DNA from: an uncultured Oscillospiraceae bacterium
GTDB taxonomy: Bacteria > Bacillota > Clostridia > Oscillospirales > Oscillospiraceae
Direction of reading: 5' to 3'
NCBI GenBank assembly: GCA_944387635.1
Contig: CALXFT010000003.1
Coordinates: forward strand, 1-64,000
Length of the DNA: 64,000 nucleotides
Within the stretch, counting starts at the first letter, position 1. Every line of letters starts with the position of its first letter. Shown here in pieces: positions 37,621 to 46,317 of the stretch. Under the pieces are notes generated by a model. That model had not been told where the DNA came from. It ran no database searches and was given only the letters and a program-made list of their open reading frames with translations. The translations under genes and the position numbers were made by a program.

Positions 37621-37654
37621 CCCTTGGCTCTCCCCAAGGGGGCAAGCCAAGGGG
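37621..37654. repeat. Family A hairpin fragment
   Basis: CCCTTGGCTCTCCCCAAGGG...GCCAAGGGG is only the terminal hairpin of family A, 15 bases before the GH94 fragment's stop. Confidence 0.6.
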
Positions 37655-37668
37655 CGGGGGATGGCGGG

Positions 37669-38652
37669 TCAGATGGTGACTTCCACCTGACAGACCGGCT
37701 GTTCGGTCAGGGGGATTACATTGCCTTCCAGGAGCCGGCCGTCGGCGGTCAGGGTCTTTTCGCCGGTGCGGCGGACGTGGATGATGTATTCCGTACCCCG
37801 GAACCTCCGGGTGACTGTGAAGTCCTGCCAGTCGTCGGGGACGCAGGGGTCCGCCACCAGGCCGTCGTAGTCCGGCCGGATGCCCAGAATGTACTGGCTG
37901 ATGGACAGGAAGGTCCAGCTGGCGGTGCCTGTGAGCCAGCTGTTCTTGGCGTGGCCCGGATTGCCCGAGGCCCGGCCGGTGACGGTCTGGGCGTAGACGT
38001 AGGGCTCGGTCTCGCGGATCTCGCTCTTGTCCTCTAAGTAGGCCGGGCAGATCCGGCGGTAGACGTCAAAGGCCTCGTTGCCCCGGCCCAGGGTGGCCTC
38101 GGCACAGACGATCCAGGGGTTGTTGTGGCAGAAAATGGAGCCGTTCTCCTTGAATCCGGGAGGATAGGAGGAGATCTCGCCCAGCTGCGCGTGATACCGG
38201 GTGTAGCAGGGACTGAGCAGCTCGATGCCGTATTCGCCCAAAAGATGCTTGCGGGTGGACTCCATGGCCTTCAGGCCCTCGCCGGTGTCCCTGCCGATGC
38301 CCGCCAGGGTGCAGAAGCCCTGGGGCTCGATGTAGATCTGTCCCTCTTCGCACTGGCGGCTGCCCACCTTGTTGCCGAAGGCGTCATAGGCCCGCAGGAA
38401 CCACTCTCCGTCCCAGCCGTGGTCCAGCACCGCCTGCTTCATCTTGGCCACGGCGGCGTCAACCTCCTGTGCCTCCTGGGTCAGGCCGATCCGGCGGCAC
38501 AGCTGGGCGTAGTCGGCGCCGTATTTGACGAACATGCCGGCGATGAAGACGGACTCGGCCACAGGGCCGTCGTCGGGGCCGTAGGTCTGGAAGCTCTCAC
38601 CGGGCTCCTCGGAGAAGCAGTTGAGGTTCAGGCAGTCGTTCCAGTCCGCGAA
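37669..38652 (-). pseudogene. GH94 cellobiose/cellodextrin phosphorylase, 5'-truncated
   Basis: About 330 codons of the C-terminal half of a GH94 phosphorylase. It begins inside the catalytic motif FADWNDCLNLN and continues through NGSIFCHNNPWIVCAE, TGTASWTFLSISQYILGIRP and a C-terminal beta domain. Full enzymes are about 800 residues, so some 450 residues, the start codon and the promoter are absent. The coding frame stops making sense at 38645-38652, where an 8-base TCCGCGAA is shared with the opposing lacI-type gene. The remaining frame is intact, suggesting a recent loss. Confidence 0.85.
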
Positions 38653-39655
38653 GGATATCGCCCGGCGGTGCGGCGTCTCCGTGGCCACGGTCAGCAAGGC
38701 CCTCAACGGCCAGCCGGACATCGCCCCGGCCACCCGGGACAAGATCCGGGCCGCGGCGAAGGAGATGGGCTATCAGACCAACGCTTTGGCCAGGGCTCTG
38801 AAGACCAACCGGACCTACAACCTGGGGGTGCTCTTTGTGGACGAGCGGCGCAGCGGCCTGGCCCACGAGTACTTTTCCACGGTGCTGGAGAGCTTCAAGG
38901 TCACCGCCGAGTCCCACGGCTACGACATCACCTTCATCACCCGGGGCATAGGCGGCATGCACGACACCTATTTAAAGCACTGCCGCTATCGGGGGGTGGA
39001 CGGGGTGGTCATTGCCTGCGTGGACTTCCAGGACCCCCAGGTGGTGGAGCTGGTGAACAGCGACATCCCCCTGGTGACCATTGACCACAGCTTCAACAGC
39101 TGCATCTGCGTCCAGTCCGACAACGTCAGCGGCGTGGAAGCCCTGGTCCGCTACGTTCACAGCCGGGGCCACCGGAAGATCGCCTTCCTCCACGGGGAGA
39201 ACACCGTAGTCACCCGGAACCGTCTGGTGGGCTTCTACCGGGCCTGCGAGGCCCTGGGAATTCAAACCCCGGAGGAATACATCCTGCCCTGCGTCTATCA
39301 CGACACCCAGCGCTGCGAAGCGGCCACGGCCCAGCTGCTGGCCCTGCCGGACCCTCCCACCTGCATCCTCTTCCCCGACGACTTCTCGGCTCTGGGGGGC
39401 ATCAACGCCATCCACGCCGCGGGGCTTCGCCTGGGGGAGGACATCTCCGGCGTGGGCTACGACGGCATCCACCTGGCCAAGGTCATCGGCCTGACCACCT
39501 ACTCCCAGAACGCTCTGGAGCTGGGCAGGACCGCCGCCGATCAGCTGGTCAGCCTCATTGAGCGGCCCAGGACCACTCTGGTGGACCGGATTCAGGTCCC
39601 CGGAAGCCTGTACATCAGCCGCTCGGTCAAGGACATCCGGCCCGAAAGCCGGTGA
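38645..39655 (+). pseudogene. LacI-family regulator missing its start
   Basis: A nearly complete LacI/PurR-type repressor, about 336 codons: helix-turn-helix AKDIARRCGVSVATVSKALNG, hinge TNALARALKTNRTYNLGVLFVD, and a sugar-binding periplasmic-type domain with GVDGVVIACVD, HRKIAFLHGE and FPDDFSALGGINAI. Only the first one or two residues, start codon, ribosome binding site and promoter are missing; the frame runs back into antisense GH94 sequence with no valid start. It probably once repressed the divergent GH94 gene. Translation from the upstream in-frame TTG at 38621 is unlikely but not excluded. Confidence 0.8.
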
Positions 39656-39674
39656 GGGAGAACGGGAGCGGCGC

Positions 39675-39784
39675 TCTGACTGCGGCGGCGTCCGCGCGCC
39701 CCTGGCCCAGCTGATCCCGGAGGATCTTCCCATCGCCGAAGAAGCCGCCGCCATGATCCGCAAGGCCCTGGAAACCTACTGCTG
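39675..39784 (+). other. Possible remnant of a C-terminal coding fragment
   Basis: Directly after the LacI stop, a frame reads RAPLAQLIPEDLPIAEEAAAM and ends at the TGA at 39782, just before a terminator. It has no start codon or ribosome binding site of its own. Its codon usage looks coding-like, so it may be the tail of a deleted gene. Confidence 0.3.
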
Positions 39785-39793
39785 ACACCCCCC

Positions 39794-39824
39794 AAAAGTC
39801 GCCGTGTTCTCCGGCGGCTTTTTT
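39794..39824 (+). terminator. Intrinsic terminator after the LacI region
   Basis: AAAAGTCGCCG pairs with CGGCGGCTTTT, followed by more Ts. Confidence 0.85.
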
Positions 39825-39864
39825 AAAATCGTAATTTTATACAAAAACATAAGCGGATTATCCC

Positions 39865-39892
39865 TTGCCAATTGTGGGACATGTGGTACAAT
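39865..39892 (+). promoter_or_regulatory. Sigma-A promoter of the ROK gene
   Basis: TTGCCA and TACAAT separated by 16 bases, about 34 bases before the start codon. Confidence 0.65.
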
Positions 39893-39925
39893 GGAGGGGA
39901 GAATCCAACCAGAGGAGGAACGAAT

Positions 39926-41302
39926 ATGGAGTATCTGGGCATACAATATCAGATGAAGCACACCCCGAAGCTGGACCCCAGCTTTATTCCCTTCGGCGTC
40001 TGGCGGGAGGCCTACCTGAAGGGGGCCGAAAAGCCCATTGCCATCGCCCTGGAGCGGGACAAGGGCCGCGTCGCCGTCCACCGGACATACGTCTACGGCA
40101 CGCCGGAAATGGCCGAGGCGGACTACCGGTATGTGGAGCGGTATGTGAAGTTTCTGCTCTGGTCCACCGGCGGCTTCCGGATCTGGGTCTGCGGCTGTTC
40201 GGATCTGGCCCAACGGCTGAAGGCGGACTACACCCCCGGAGGGAAGCGGGATTTTGACTGCACCTTCTTCCGCCAGCTCTACGAGCAGGACCTGGAGGTT
40301 CTGGACCTGCCTCTGGAGGACTGCCCCGCCGCCAACGAGGAGGCCATCCCCATGGGCGGCCACCTGGACGGCTGCCGCATCGGCTTCGACGCCGGCGGCT
40401 CGGACCGGAAGGTCTCGGCGGTCATCGACGGCGAATGCGTCTACTCCGAGGAAGTGGTCTGGTTCCCCAAGCTCCAGGAGGACCCGGACTACCATTACAG
40501 CCACATCGTAGAGGCGTTCAAGACCGCCGCCTCCAAAATGCCCAGGGTGGACGCCATCGGCGTGTCCTCGGCGGGCGTCTTCATCGGCAACGCTCCCATG
40601 GTGGCCTCCCTGTTCATCAAGGTCCCCCGGTCCAACTGGGACAAGGTCAAGACCATCTATGACCGGGCGGCCAAGGAGATCGGAGACGTGCCTATTGTGG
40701 TGGCCAACGACGGCGACGTGTCCGCCCTGGCCGGGGCCATGGGCCTGGGGGCCGGCAACATCATGGGCATCGCCATGGGTACCTCCGAGGCCGTGGGCTA
40801 TGTGGACAAGGATCAGAACGTCCTGGGCTGGATCAACGAGCTGGCCTTCGCCCCGGTGGATCTGAACGAGGACGCCATGGCCGACGAGTGGTCCACGGAC
40901 ATCGGCGTGGGCTGCAAGTACTTCTCCCAGGACTCGGTGATTAAGCTGGCCCCGGCGGCGGGGATCGAGCTGGAGCAGAGCCTGTCCCCGGCGGAGAAGC
41001 TGAAGGTGGTCCAGGCCCTCATGGCCCAGGACGACCCCAGAGCCCGGGCAGTTTACGAGACCATCGGCGCCTACCTGGCCTACGCCCTGGTCCAGTACAG
41101 CCAGTTCTACGACTTGAGCTATGTGATGCTTCTGGGCCGGGTCATGTCCGGCAAGGGCGGCGACATCATTCTGGGCCTGTGCAATGAGATCCTGGCTCAG
41201 GAGTATCCGCGTCTGGCGGAAAAATGCAAGGTCATGCTTCCCGACGAGAAGACCCGCCGGGTAGGCCAGTCCGTAGCCGCGGCCTCCCTGCCGCAGATTT
41301 AA
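39926..41302 (+). CDS. ROK-family sugar kinase-like protein
   Basis: A 458-residue protein with a ROK/actin-like ATPase core. The phosphate-1 motif GFDAGGSDRKVSAVI occurs near residue 155, AIGVSSAGVFIGN near 210, VANDGDVSALAGAMGLG near 260, and GIAMGTSEAVGYVD after it. An extra N-terminal region of about 150 residues precedes the core, longer than typical 300-residue ROK glucokinases, and the usual ROK zinc-binding cysteines are not evident. AGGAGG precedes ATG 39926. Sugar phosphorylation is the likely role given the GH3/GH94/LacI neighbours, but a regulatory function is possible. Confidence 0.8.
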   Translation: MEYLGIQYQMKHTPKLDPSFIPFGVWREAYLKGAEKPIAIALERDKGRVAVHRTYVYGTPEMAEADYRYVERYVKFLLWSTGGFRIWVCGCSDLAQRLKADYTPGGKRDFDCTFFRQLYEQDLEVLDLPLEDCPAANEEAIPMGGHLDGCRIGFDAGGSDRKVSAVIDGECVYSEEVVWFPKLQEDPDYHYSHIVEAFKTAASKMPRVDAIGVSSAGVFIGNAPMVASLFIKVPRSNWDKVKTIYDRAAKEIGDVPIVVANDGDVSALAGAMGLGAGNIMGIAMGTSEAVGYVDKDQNVLGWINELAFAPVDLNEDAMADEWSTDIGVGCKYFSQDSVIKLAPAAGIELEQSLSPAEKLKVVQALMAQDDPRARAVYETIGAYLAYALVQYSQFYDLSYVMLLGRVMSGKGGDIILGLCNEILAQEYPRLAEKCKVMLPDEKTRRVGQSVAAASLPQI

Positions 41303-41311
41303 AGAACACGA

Positions 41312-41345
41312 AAAAAACCGGCAGTCCCGAAGGCTGCCGGTTTTT
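41312..41345 (+). terminator. Intrinsic terminator after the ROK gene
   Basis: ACCGGCAG pairs with CTGCCGGT inside an A-run/T-run frame, ending TTTTT. Confidence 0.9.
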
Positions 41346-41383
41346 CCTCGCGCGGAAAGGGGCGGGTTTCGATCACCGCCGGC

Positions 41384-41510
41384 CCCTTGGCTCTCCTGAA
41401 AGGAGAGCTGGCGCCGGGAGCGAAGCGGACGGTGACTGAGAGGTTATTACAGCACTGCGTTCTCGTTAAGTGCTGAGATAGAGGGAAGTGCTCCCCGACC
41501 CCTGCCGGGG
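41384..41510. repeat. Family A copy
   Basis: CCCTTGGCTCTCC...AGAGCTGGCGCCGGG, GCGAAGCGGACGGTGACTG, AGAGGTTATTACAGC and the core to CCCCGACCCCTGCC. Between 41511 and 41576 lies a CCTTCCTTTCTTG...CAAGAAAGGAAG hairpin. Confidence 0.85.
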
Positions 41511-41576
41511 GCCTTCCTTTCTTGTTCCGCCAAGAAAGGAAGCAAAGAACGCGGCCAGGGGAGGCGCTGAGTTGAT

Positions 41577-41757
41577 AGCTCCCGCTCTCAAAGCCGCCCT
41601 CCCCTGGACCCCTCCCGGCGCGCTTTTCGTTTGGTGCCGGTATTGCCTTAAGCGCCAAATCGGTACGGTGCCCATGTAAAGCGCAAGCATCCTGGCAGCT
41701 GCCCAGACGGAAGTCTGTATGGGAGGAACGGATATCTGCTTTTTTATTGTGTAAAGC
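41577..41757 (-). mobile_element. Family B MITE-like copy, inverted
   Basis: Read on the minus strand it gives GCAGATATCCGTTCC, CAGACTTCCGTCTGG, GATTTGGCGCTTAAGGC and the GGGGTCCAGGGGAGGGCGGC block. Both family B ends are altered. It sits between two family A copies. Confidence 0.65.
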
Positions 41758-41766
41758 GTTTCAACA

Positions 41767-41941
41767 GGGAGCGAAGCGGACGGTGACTGAGAGGTCAATG
41801 CCGCACTGCGTTCTCGTTAAGTGCTGAAATAGAGGTAAGTGCTCCACGACCCCTCTCAGTCAGAAATCAGAGATTTCTGACAGCTGCCCGCTGCGGTGGG
41901 CCAGTCGCGGCTCTGACGCTCCACCGGAGCGTCATTCACTC
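41767..41941. repeat. Family A copy
   Basis: GGGAGCGAAGCGGACGGTG, ACTGAGAGGTCAATGCCGC, core, GACCCCTCTCAGTCAGAAATC and the GAGCGTCATTCACTCCC tail. The left hairpin is missing, probably replaced by the adjacent family B element. Confidence 0.8.
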
Positions 41942-41976
41942 CCGAACCGTGCTTCGCATACCCCAAGACGGAGACA

Positions 41977-42010
41977 TAAAAAACCAGGACGTCATTTGGC
42001 GTCCTGGTTT
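41977..42010 (-). terminator. Terminator overlapping the DUF2207 gene's last codons
   Basis: On the minus strand AAACCAGGACG pairs with CGTCCTGGTTT followed by TTTTTT. The 5' arm is formed by the final codons, so coding and termination overlap. Confidence 0.88.
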
Positions 42011-43788
42011 CTTTTTATTTTCCGCCGGGCCGGAGCGGGCCGGGGCCTGCGGGGCTGGTAGGTGACCTGTACCGACAGGAGCCGCTCCAGCTGCATCTGC
42101 CGGGACTTGGTGTCCATGAGGTCGGCCACGCTGGCCATAAGGTCCCCCCACTCCTCCGCCGTCCGCTTGCCGTGGACCTGGGTCATAAGGTAGGGACACT
42201 GGTCCAGCATCCGCCGCCCGAAGGACAGGGAGAAGGGCCGGATCACCCCCAGAGCCAGGGCGTAGGGGGCCATGTTGAAGAAGTAGTCCGGGTCGTTCTT
42301 GAGCAGGCGGCTGATCTCCCCCCGGGGCATGCGCTTTAAGTACCGGCGCAGGCCCAGAATGGTGGACGCCTCGTACTTGCCCAGGTCGCTGCGCCGTCCG
42401 CCGTAGGCCGCCAGATACCCCAGGGCCCACTGGCCCAGGGAGCTGCACAGAGGAATCCAGACCTGCCCGCAGAACAGGCCCAGGATCACCCAAGCCAGCA
42501 GGCACCCGAAGCCGATGTACACCGGCACCTTGCCCCGCAGGTGGGTCCGGTAGGCCACGTTCTGCAAAAACCAGGCGCTGACCGCCCCGAAGATGCCCAG
42601 AAACACCGCCAGAACCACCTGCAGGATTGCCACGGTGGTCATGTTCATGGCCACGCATATGCCGCAGAACACATGGCTGGCGCAGGCGATGAACCGGAAG
42701 ATCTTGATGTTTCCGGAGTTGGTCTTGTACATAGTCTTCTCGCTGGGGACCAGCTTGGCCACCTTCAGGGTCAGGTCCGCGTAGGAGTAGCCGGTTCCGT
42801 CCACGGTGGAGCGGGTGCTGAACAGCCACCGGAAGACCTTGTTCTCAAAGGGTCCGCGCTCGTTGCCCATGTCCATGCGCTTGTGCAGAAGGACCCGGCC
42901 GTTGCCGTCCAGCTGGATCAGAATATAGCCCAGCTGAGCCCAGGTGAAGACCATGGCCGTCAGGTCCGCCCCGGAGTGGGTCAGGCGGCAGCCCAGCTCT
43001 CCGGCGGTCAGCCCCTCCGGCGGCGCGTAGGCCCGGCGGGACACGGCGGGAATGCCGGACAGGAAGATCAGCCAATAAATCAGCGCCGCGCCGGCGCAGA
43101 TGAGCATGGGTACCAGCTCCGGGTTGCCCTCCCGGATGTAGGTGCTGATGGTGGGGAACATCTCCTGGGGGGCGTACATGGTCATGGTCACGCCGTCCCG
43201 GTCGTTGAGGGCCACCTTGCTGGAGCCGATGATCTGATTGCCGTTGACCAGGACGTTCAGGTCCGAGGCCATGCTGCTCTGACGGTAGATGCTGGTGAAC
43301 TCCGGCTGGTCCGAGAGCTCGCCGCTGGGCAGGTTGATGGTGAAGCTCAGACTCTCCACCGGGTACTCAAAGCCGCAGAGTATGGGGATCTGCAATTGCA
43401 GAACCCGCTCCTCATTGGCCTCGCCCTCGTTGATTTTGACAACCTTGACGGCCTCGGGGATGGTGTAGGAAAACTGGACCGACGCCTCGCCCACATAGTC
43501 CCGGACGATCCGGCTCACGTCCACGTTCACCGCGTTGACGGTTTTGGTGGTTCCCACGGAGGAGCCGTTGAGGGTGATGTTTTTCGCGTCAGAGGGGAGG
43601 GGAAAGGAAAGCTCGCTGACGGCGGCCTCCATGCGCAGCGTGACCATCATGGTCACCAGGCAGTCGCCCTCGGCGGTGACAGAGCACTGGAAATCCACGC
43701 TGGAAGCCGCGGTCTCCGCCGAAGCCGGCACAGCCGCCACGCCGCCCAGCACCAGACACAGCGTCAGCAGCACCAGCCAACGTCTCAA
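41992..43788 (-). CDS. DUF2207-like membrane protein with signal peptide
   Basis: A 598-residue envelope protein. A signal peptide (about 1-26, ending PASAE) leads into an outer beta-rich domain (27-265) with strands such as VDFQCSVTAEGDCLVTM. Membrane helices follow near 272-295, 425-470 and 500-540, and a cytoplasmic, basic C-terminus ends the chain. This is the DUF2207 layout, of unknown function. TTG 43788 is the chosen start: GGAGGGG lies six bases upstream and the signal peptide starts there. It has a good promoter, and its terminator overlaps the 3' end. Confidence 0.78.
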   Translation of the reverse strand: MRRWLVLLTLCLVLGGVAAVPASAETAASSVDFQCSVTAEGDCLVTMMVTLRMEAAVSELSFPLPSDAKNITLNGSSVGTTKTVNAVNVDVSRIVRDYVGEASVQFSYTIPEAVKVVKINEGEANEERVLQLQIPILCGFEYPVESLSFTINLPSGELSDQPEFTSIYRQSSMASDLNVLVNGNQIIGSSKVALNDRDGVTMTMYAPQEMFPTISTYIREGNPELVPMLICAGAALIYWLIFLSGIPAVSRRAYAPPEGLTAGELGCRLTHSGADLTAMVFTWAQLGYILIQLDGNGRVLLHKRMDMGNERGPFENKVFRWLFSTRSTVDGTGYSYADLTLKVAKLVPSEKTMYKTNSGNIKIFRFIACASHVFCGICVAMNMTTVAILQVVLAVFLGIFGAVSAWFLQNVAYRTHLRGKVPVYIGFGCLLAWVILGLFCGQVWIPLCSSLGQWALGYLAAYGGRRSDLGKYEASTILGLRRYLKRMPRGEISRLLKNDPDYFFNMAPYALALGVIRPFSLSFGRRMLDQCPYLMTQVHGKRTAEEWGDLMASVADLMDTKSRQMQLERLLSVQVTYQPRRPRPAPARRKIKRNQDAK

Positions 43789-43828
43789 ACTGACCCCTCC
43801 TTTCCGGAAAAATAAAATATCTCCAGGT

Positions 43829-43857
43829 ATTTTACCATAATTCCAGAAAAAATGCAA
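43829..43857 (-). promoter_or_regulatory. Sigma-A promoter of the DUF2207-like gene
   Basis: Minus-strand TTGCAT and TAAAAT with 17-base spacing, about 40 bases from the start. Confidence 0.75.
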
Positions 43858-43881
43858 GGAATTTCGCAGGAATCCCCCGGA

Positions 43882-44116
43882 CCCAAGGGGCCGCCGGTGG
43901 GGGGAGCTGGCAAAAATCTTTGATTTTTGACTGAGAGGGGTATGGGAGCACTTGCCGCTTCCACAGCACTTCGCAAAAACGCCGTGCGGCTTTGACCTCT
44001 CAGTCACCGGCCCCTGCGTCGCCGGTGCCAGCTCTCCTTTCAAGCAGAGCCAAGAGGCCGCGGGGAGATCTCTCAGCCGACGGCTACGGCCTATGCCAAC
44101 TCTCCTGAAAAATAAG
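43882..44116. repeat. Family A copy plus a second terminal hairpin fragment
   Basis: CCCAAGGGGCCGCC, GAGCTGGCAAAAATC, TTTGACTGAGAGGGGTATG, core, GACCTCTCAGTCACCGGCCC and CCAGCTCTCC...GAGCCAAGAGG. Another AACTCTCC...AAGCCAAGGGG fragment at about 44099-44123 follows. It fills most of the gap to the next gene. Confidence 0.85.
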
Positions 44117-44173
44117 CCAAGGGGCCGTGGGGTCCCTTGGCTTTCCCTTTGGAATTGTCTCGAAGGGGCGGTA

Positions 44174-45337
44174 TTACTCTTCCTCCAAAGTCAGCGTATT
44201 CTTCTGCTCAAACAGCTGGCAGGCGGTATACAGGGCCTGGGCGGCCTGGCCCCGGGTGACCGGGTCCTCCGCTGACAGGGCGATTCCCTGCAGGGCCAGG
44301 GCCGTTACCGGGTCCGCCTCCTCCCCTCCGGCGGTCAGGTCCAGGGCGTTGTCCAGCATCACCGCCGCCTCAGAGCCTGTGATCACCGCCTCGGACCGGA
44401 AGGTCTCCGGCTCCGGCAGTCCCGCCGTCAGGCCCGAGCGCATGGCCGCCGCCACGTAGGGCTGCAGCCACTGAGGCTGGCTGTCCGTGTAGCCCGTGTA
44501 AGTCAGCCCCTGGTCCACCGGAATCTCCAGGGCCTTGACCAGCATGGTCACAAACTGCCCCCGGGTCACCGGCTCCTGGGGACCGAAGCAGGGGTTCTCC
44601 GCCACCGTCTCCCCAAGGAAGATCCCCGTGTGCTTCATCCACTCGGCGGCAAAGGCGCAGCTCTGGCCCTGGGTGTCCGTGTACTGGGGCGCGTCGGTGG
44701 GCTTGAGAATGGTCACAGTGACCCGGGTCTCCCTGGACACGTTCCCCGCCGGGTCCGCGGCGGTGTAGGTGAAGGAGTCCACCCCCACCTTGTTCTTCTT
44801 CGGGGTGTAGGTGAAGGTCCCGTCCCCGGCAATGGTCACGGTGCCTCGCCGGGGACTGCGGACCAGGGTGTAGGTCAGCGGCTGGCCCTCCGGGTCCTTG
44901 GCGTTGAGAGAGCCGGTGTTGGCCAGGTTCCGGTACGTCTCCAGGCTGGAGTCCTCTGCCACAGGGGCCTTGTCCTCCTTGCCCCGGATGCCGATGGTCA
45001 CCACCGCCTGGGACCCCAGGCCGGTCTCATGGACGGGCAGATACCCCACCTGGGCGCTTCGGTCGATTTCGGTCATCCGGGGCTGGAAGGTCATCTGTGC
45101 CGCCTGGTCCGCCGTGAGCACGTCCCCCTCCGCCAGGACACGGCTGCCCAGGGTCAGACAGCCCAGGGTCCGGTCCGGCAGATCCGTCAGACAGATCCCC
45201 GTCACCGCCGCCTCCTGAGAAAAGTCCTCCTGCCGGAAGCAGTATACGCTGTCGCAGTCCACCTCAGCCGCCCCGGCGGGAACGCAAATCAGACACAGCA
45301 CCGCCGCGGCGGTCCAGAGCAACGATCTTCGGAACAT
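44174..45337 (-). CDS. Secreted Ig-like/S-layer-homology protein
   Basis: A 387-residue exported protein. The signal peptide is at 1-24 (MFRRSLLWTAAAVLCLICVP..). An N-terminal region follows, then a cadherin-like/VCBS-type Ig repeat around 120-225 (LVRSPRRGTVTIAGDGTFTY, VDSFTYTAADPAGNVS), then about two S-layer homology units (GPQEPVTRGQFVTMLVKAL; AVITGSEAAVMLDNAL; EDPVTRGQAAQALYTACQL). SLH domains bind secondary cell-wall polymer, so the protein is probably displayed on the surface. ATG 45337 is chosen because the signal peptide begins there and GGAGG precedes it. Similar proteins build clostridial S-layers or adhesins. Confidence 0.82.
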   Translation of the reverse strand: MFRRSLLWTAAAVLCLICVPAGAAEVDCDSVYCFRQEDFSQEAAVTGICLTDLPDRTLGCLTLGSRVLAEGDVLTADQAAQMTFQPRMTEIDRSAQVGYLPVHETGLGSQAVVTIGIRGKEDKAPVAEDSSLETYRNLANTGSLNAKDPEGQPLTYTLVRSPRRGTVTIAGDGTFTYTPKKNKVGVDSFTYTAADPAGNVSRETRVTVTILKPTDAPQYTDTQGQSCAFAAEWMKHTGIFLGETVAENPCFGPQEPVTRGQFVTMLVKALEIPVDQGLTYTGYTDSQPQWLQPYVAAAMRSGLTAGLPEPETFRSEAVITGSEAAVMLDNALDLTAGGEEADPVTALALQGIALSAEDPVTRGQAAQALYTACQLFEQKNTLTLEEE

Positions 45338-45399
45338 AGGACATACCTCCAAAATTAGTTTGCAGAGGTATTGTTTGCCAGCTTTGGCGGAATTATTCA

Positions 45400-45537
45400 A
45401 AATGATGCCGGCGGCGCCTTACGGCACCGGCGTCAGCGTCACGGGCCTGGGAACATGGGCGTCCAGAACGGCCTGGTATTCCTCCCGGCTGACAAACCGG
45501 GATGTGAAAGAAAATTCGGGGGAGCCAAGGGGCTCCC
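45400..45537. other. Gap with a possible coding remnant
   Basis: On the minus strand, in the frame following the esterase, a reading FTSRFVSREEYQAVLDAHVP can be followed to about 45420, but there is no start or ribosome binding site. An AGGGGAGCC...GGCTCCCC hairpin at about 45522-45538 could end esterase transcription. Otherwise nothing is recognised. Confidence 0.3.
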
Positions 45538-46317
45538 CTACATTCTCCAGAGAAAATCCATAAACTCCGGCACCAGCTTTTCCCAGTCCGCCTCCCGGTG
45601 GCCGCCGCCTACCTGGCATCGCAGCCGCGCGGCCGCGCCCCGGTCCGTCAGCGCCTGGGCCGCCCGGCGGTTGCAGTGGTAGACGCCGCTCTCCCGGTCC
45701 TCCCGGTTCGGGTCCGCCAGGCCCCGGACCTCCTGGGTACCCCAGGACAGATAGACCCGGGTGTCCGGGCTGATGGAATAGCGCTCCATGTCCGTCATAA
45801 GCGGCCCCATGCACATGCCAATGGCGCTGGACACGCAGGCGGCCTTGGAAAACCACCGGTTGTACCGGACCGCGGCGTACAGGGCCATGAGGCCCCCCAT
45901 GCTGGACCCGCCGATGCCCGTGCACTCCCGGAAGGGGATGGTTCGGTACCAGCTGTCGATGCTGGGCTTGACCTGGCTGACGATCCAGTCCATGGTCTGC
46001 TCCCCCCTGGGTTCGAAGGCGGAAAACCAGCTGTCCCTGTCCGCCGGGTAGGGCAGATACTCACTCAGCCGCTCCTGGCCCTCATGTCCGCACTCCAGGC
46101 CCACCAGAATCATGTCCTTGGGCCAGGCGTTCAGAAATTCCTCCATGCCCCAGGACTTGCCGTAGGTGGCGTCCCGGTCCCGGAAGAGGTTGTGTCCGTC
46201 AAAGAAGTACATCACCGGGTAGCGCTGGTCTGTAAATTCATATCCCCGGGGCAGATGGATGTGCGCGGGCCGGTTGGCCCTCCGGGGTCCGTAGGGAAAG
46301 TCTTTCTTCAGGATCAT
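45538..46317 (-). CDS. Esterase, alpha/beta hydrolase (EsD/enterochelin esterase-like)
   Basis: A 259-residue hydrolase of the esterase D / putative esterase group. It shows VMYFFDGHNLF near residue 36, the nucleophile elbow GIGGSSMGGLMALYA near 115, an acidic residue region near 175-200, and a C-terminal histidine in VGGGHREADWE. There is no signal peptide. ATG 46317 overlaps the MATE stop (ATGA) and has AGGAGCC upstream. A longer reading to 46599 is antisense shadow. It is cotranslated with the MATE pump; substrate unknown. Confidence 0.85.
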   Translation of the reverse strand: MILKKDFPYGPRRANRPAHIHLPRGYEFTDQRYPVMYFFDGHNLFRDRDATYGKSWGMEEFLNAWPKDMILVGLECGHEGQERLSEYLPYPADRDSWFSAFEPRGEQTMDWIVSQVKPSIDSWYRTIPFRECTGIGGSSMGGLMALYAAVRYNRWFSKAACVSSAIGMCMGPLMTDMERYSISPDTRVYLSWGTQEVRGLADPNREDRESGVYHCNRRAAQALTDRGAAARLRCQVGGGHREADWEKLVPEFMDFLWRM

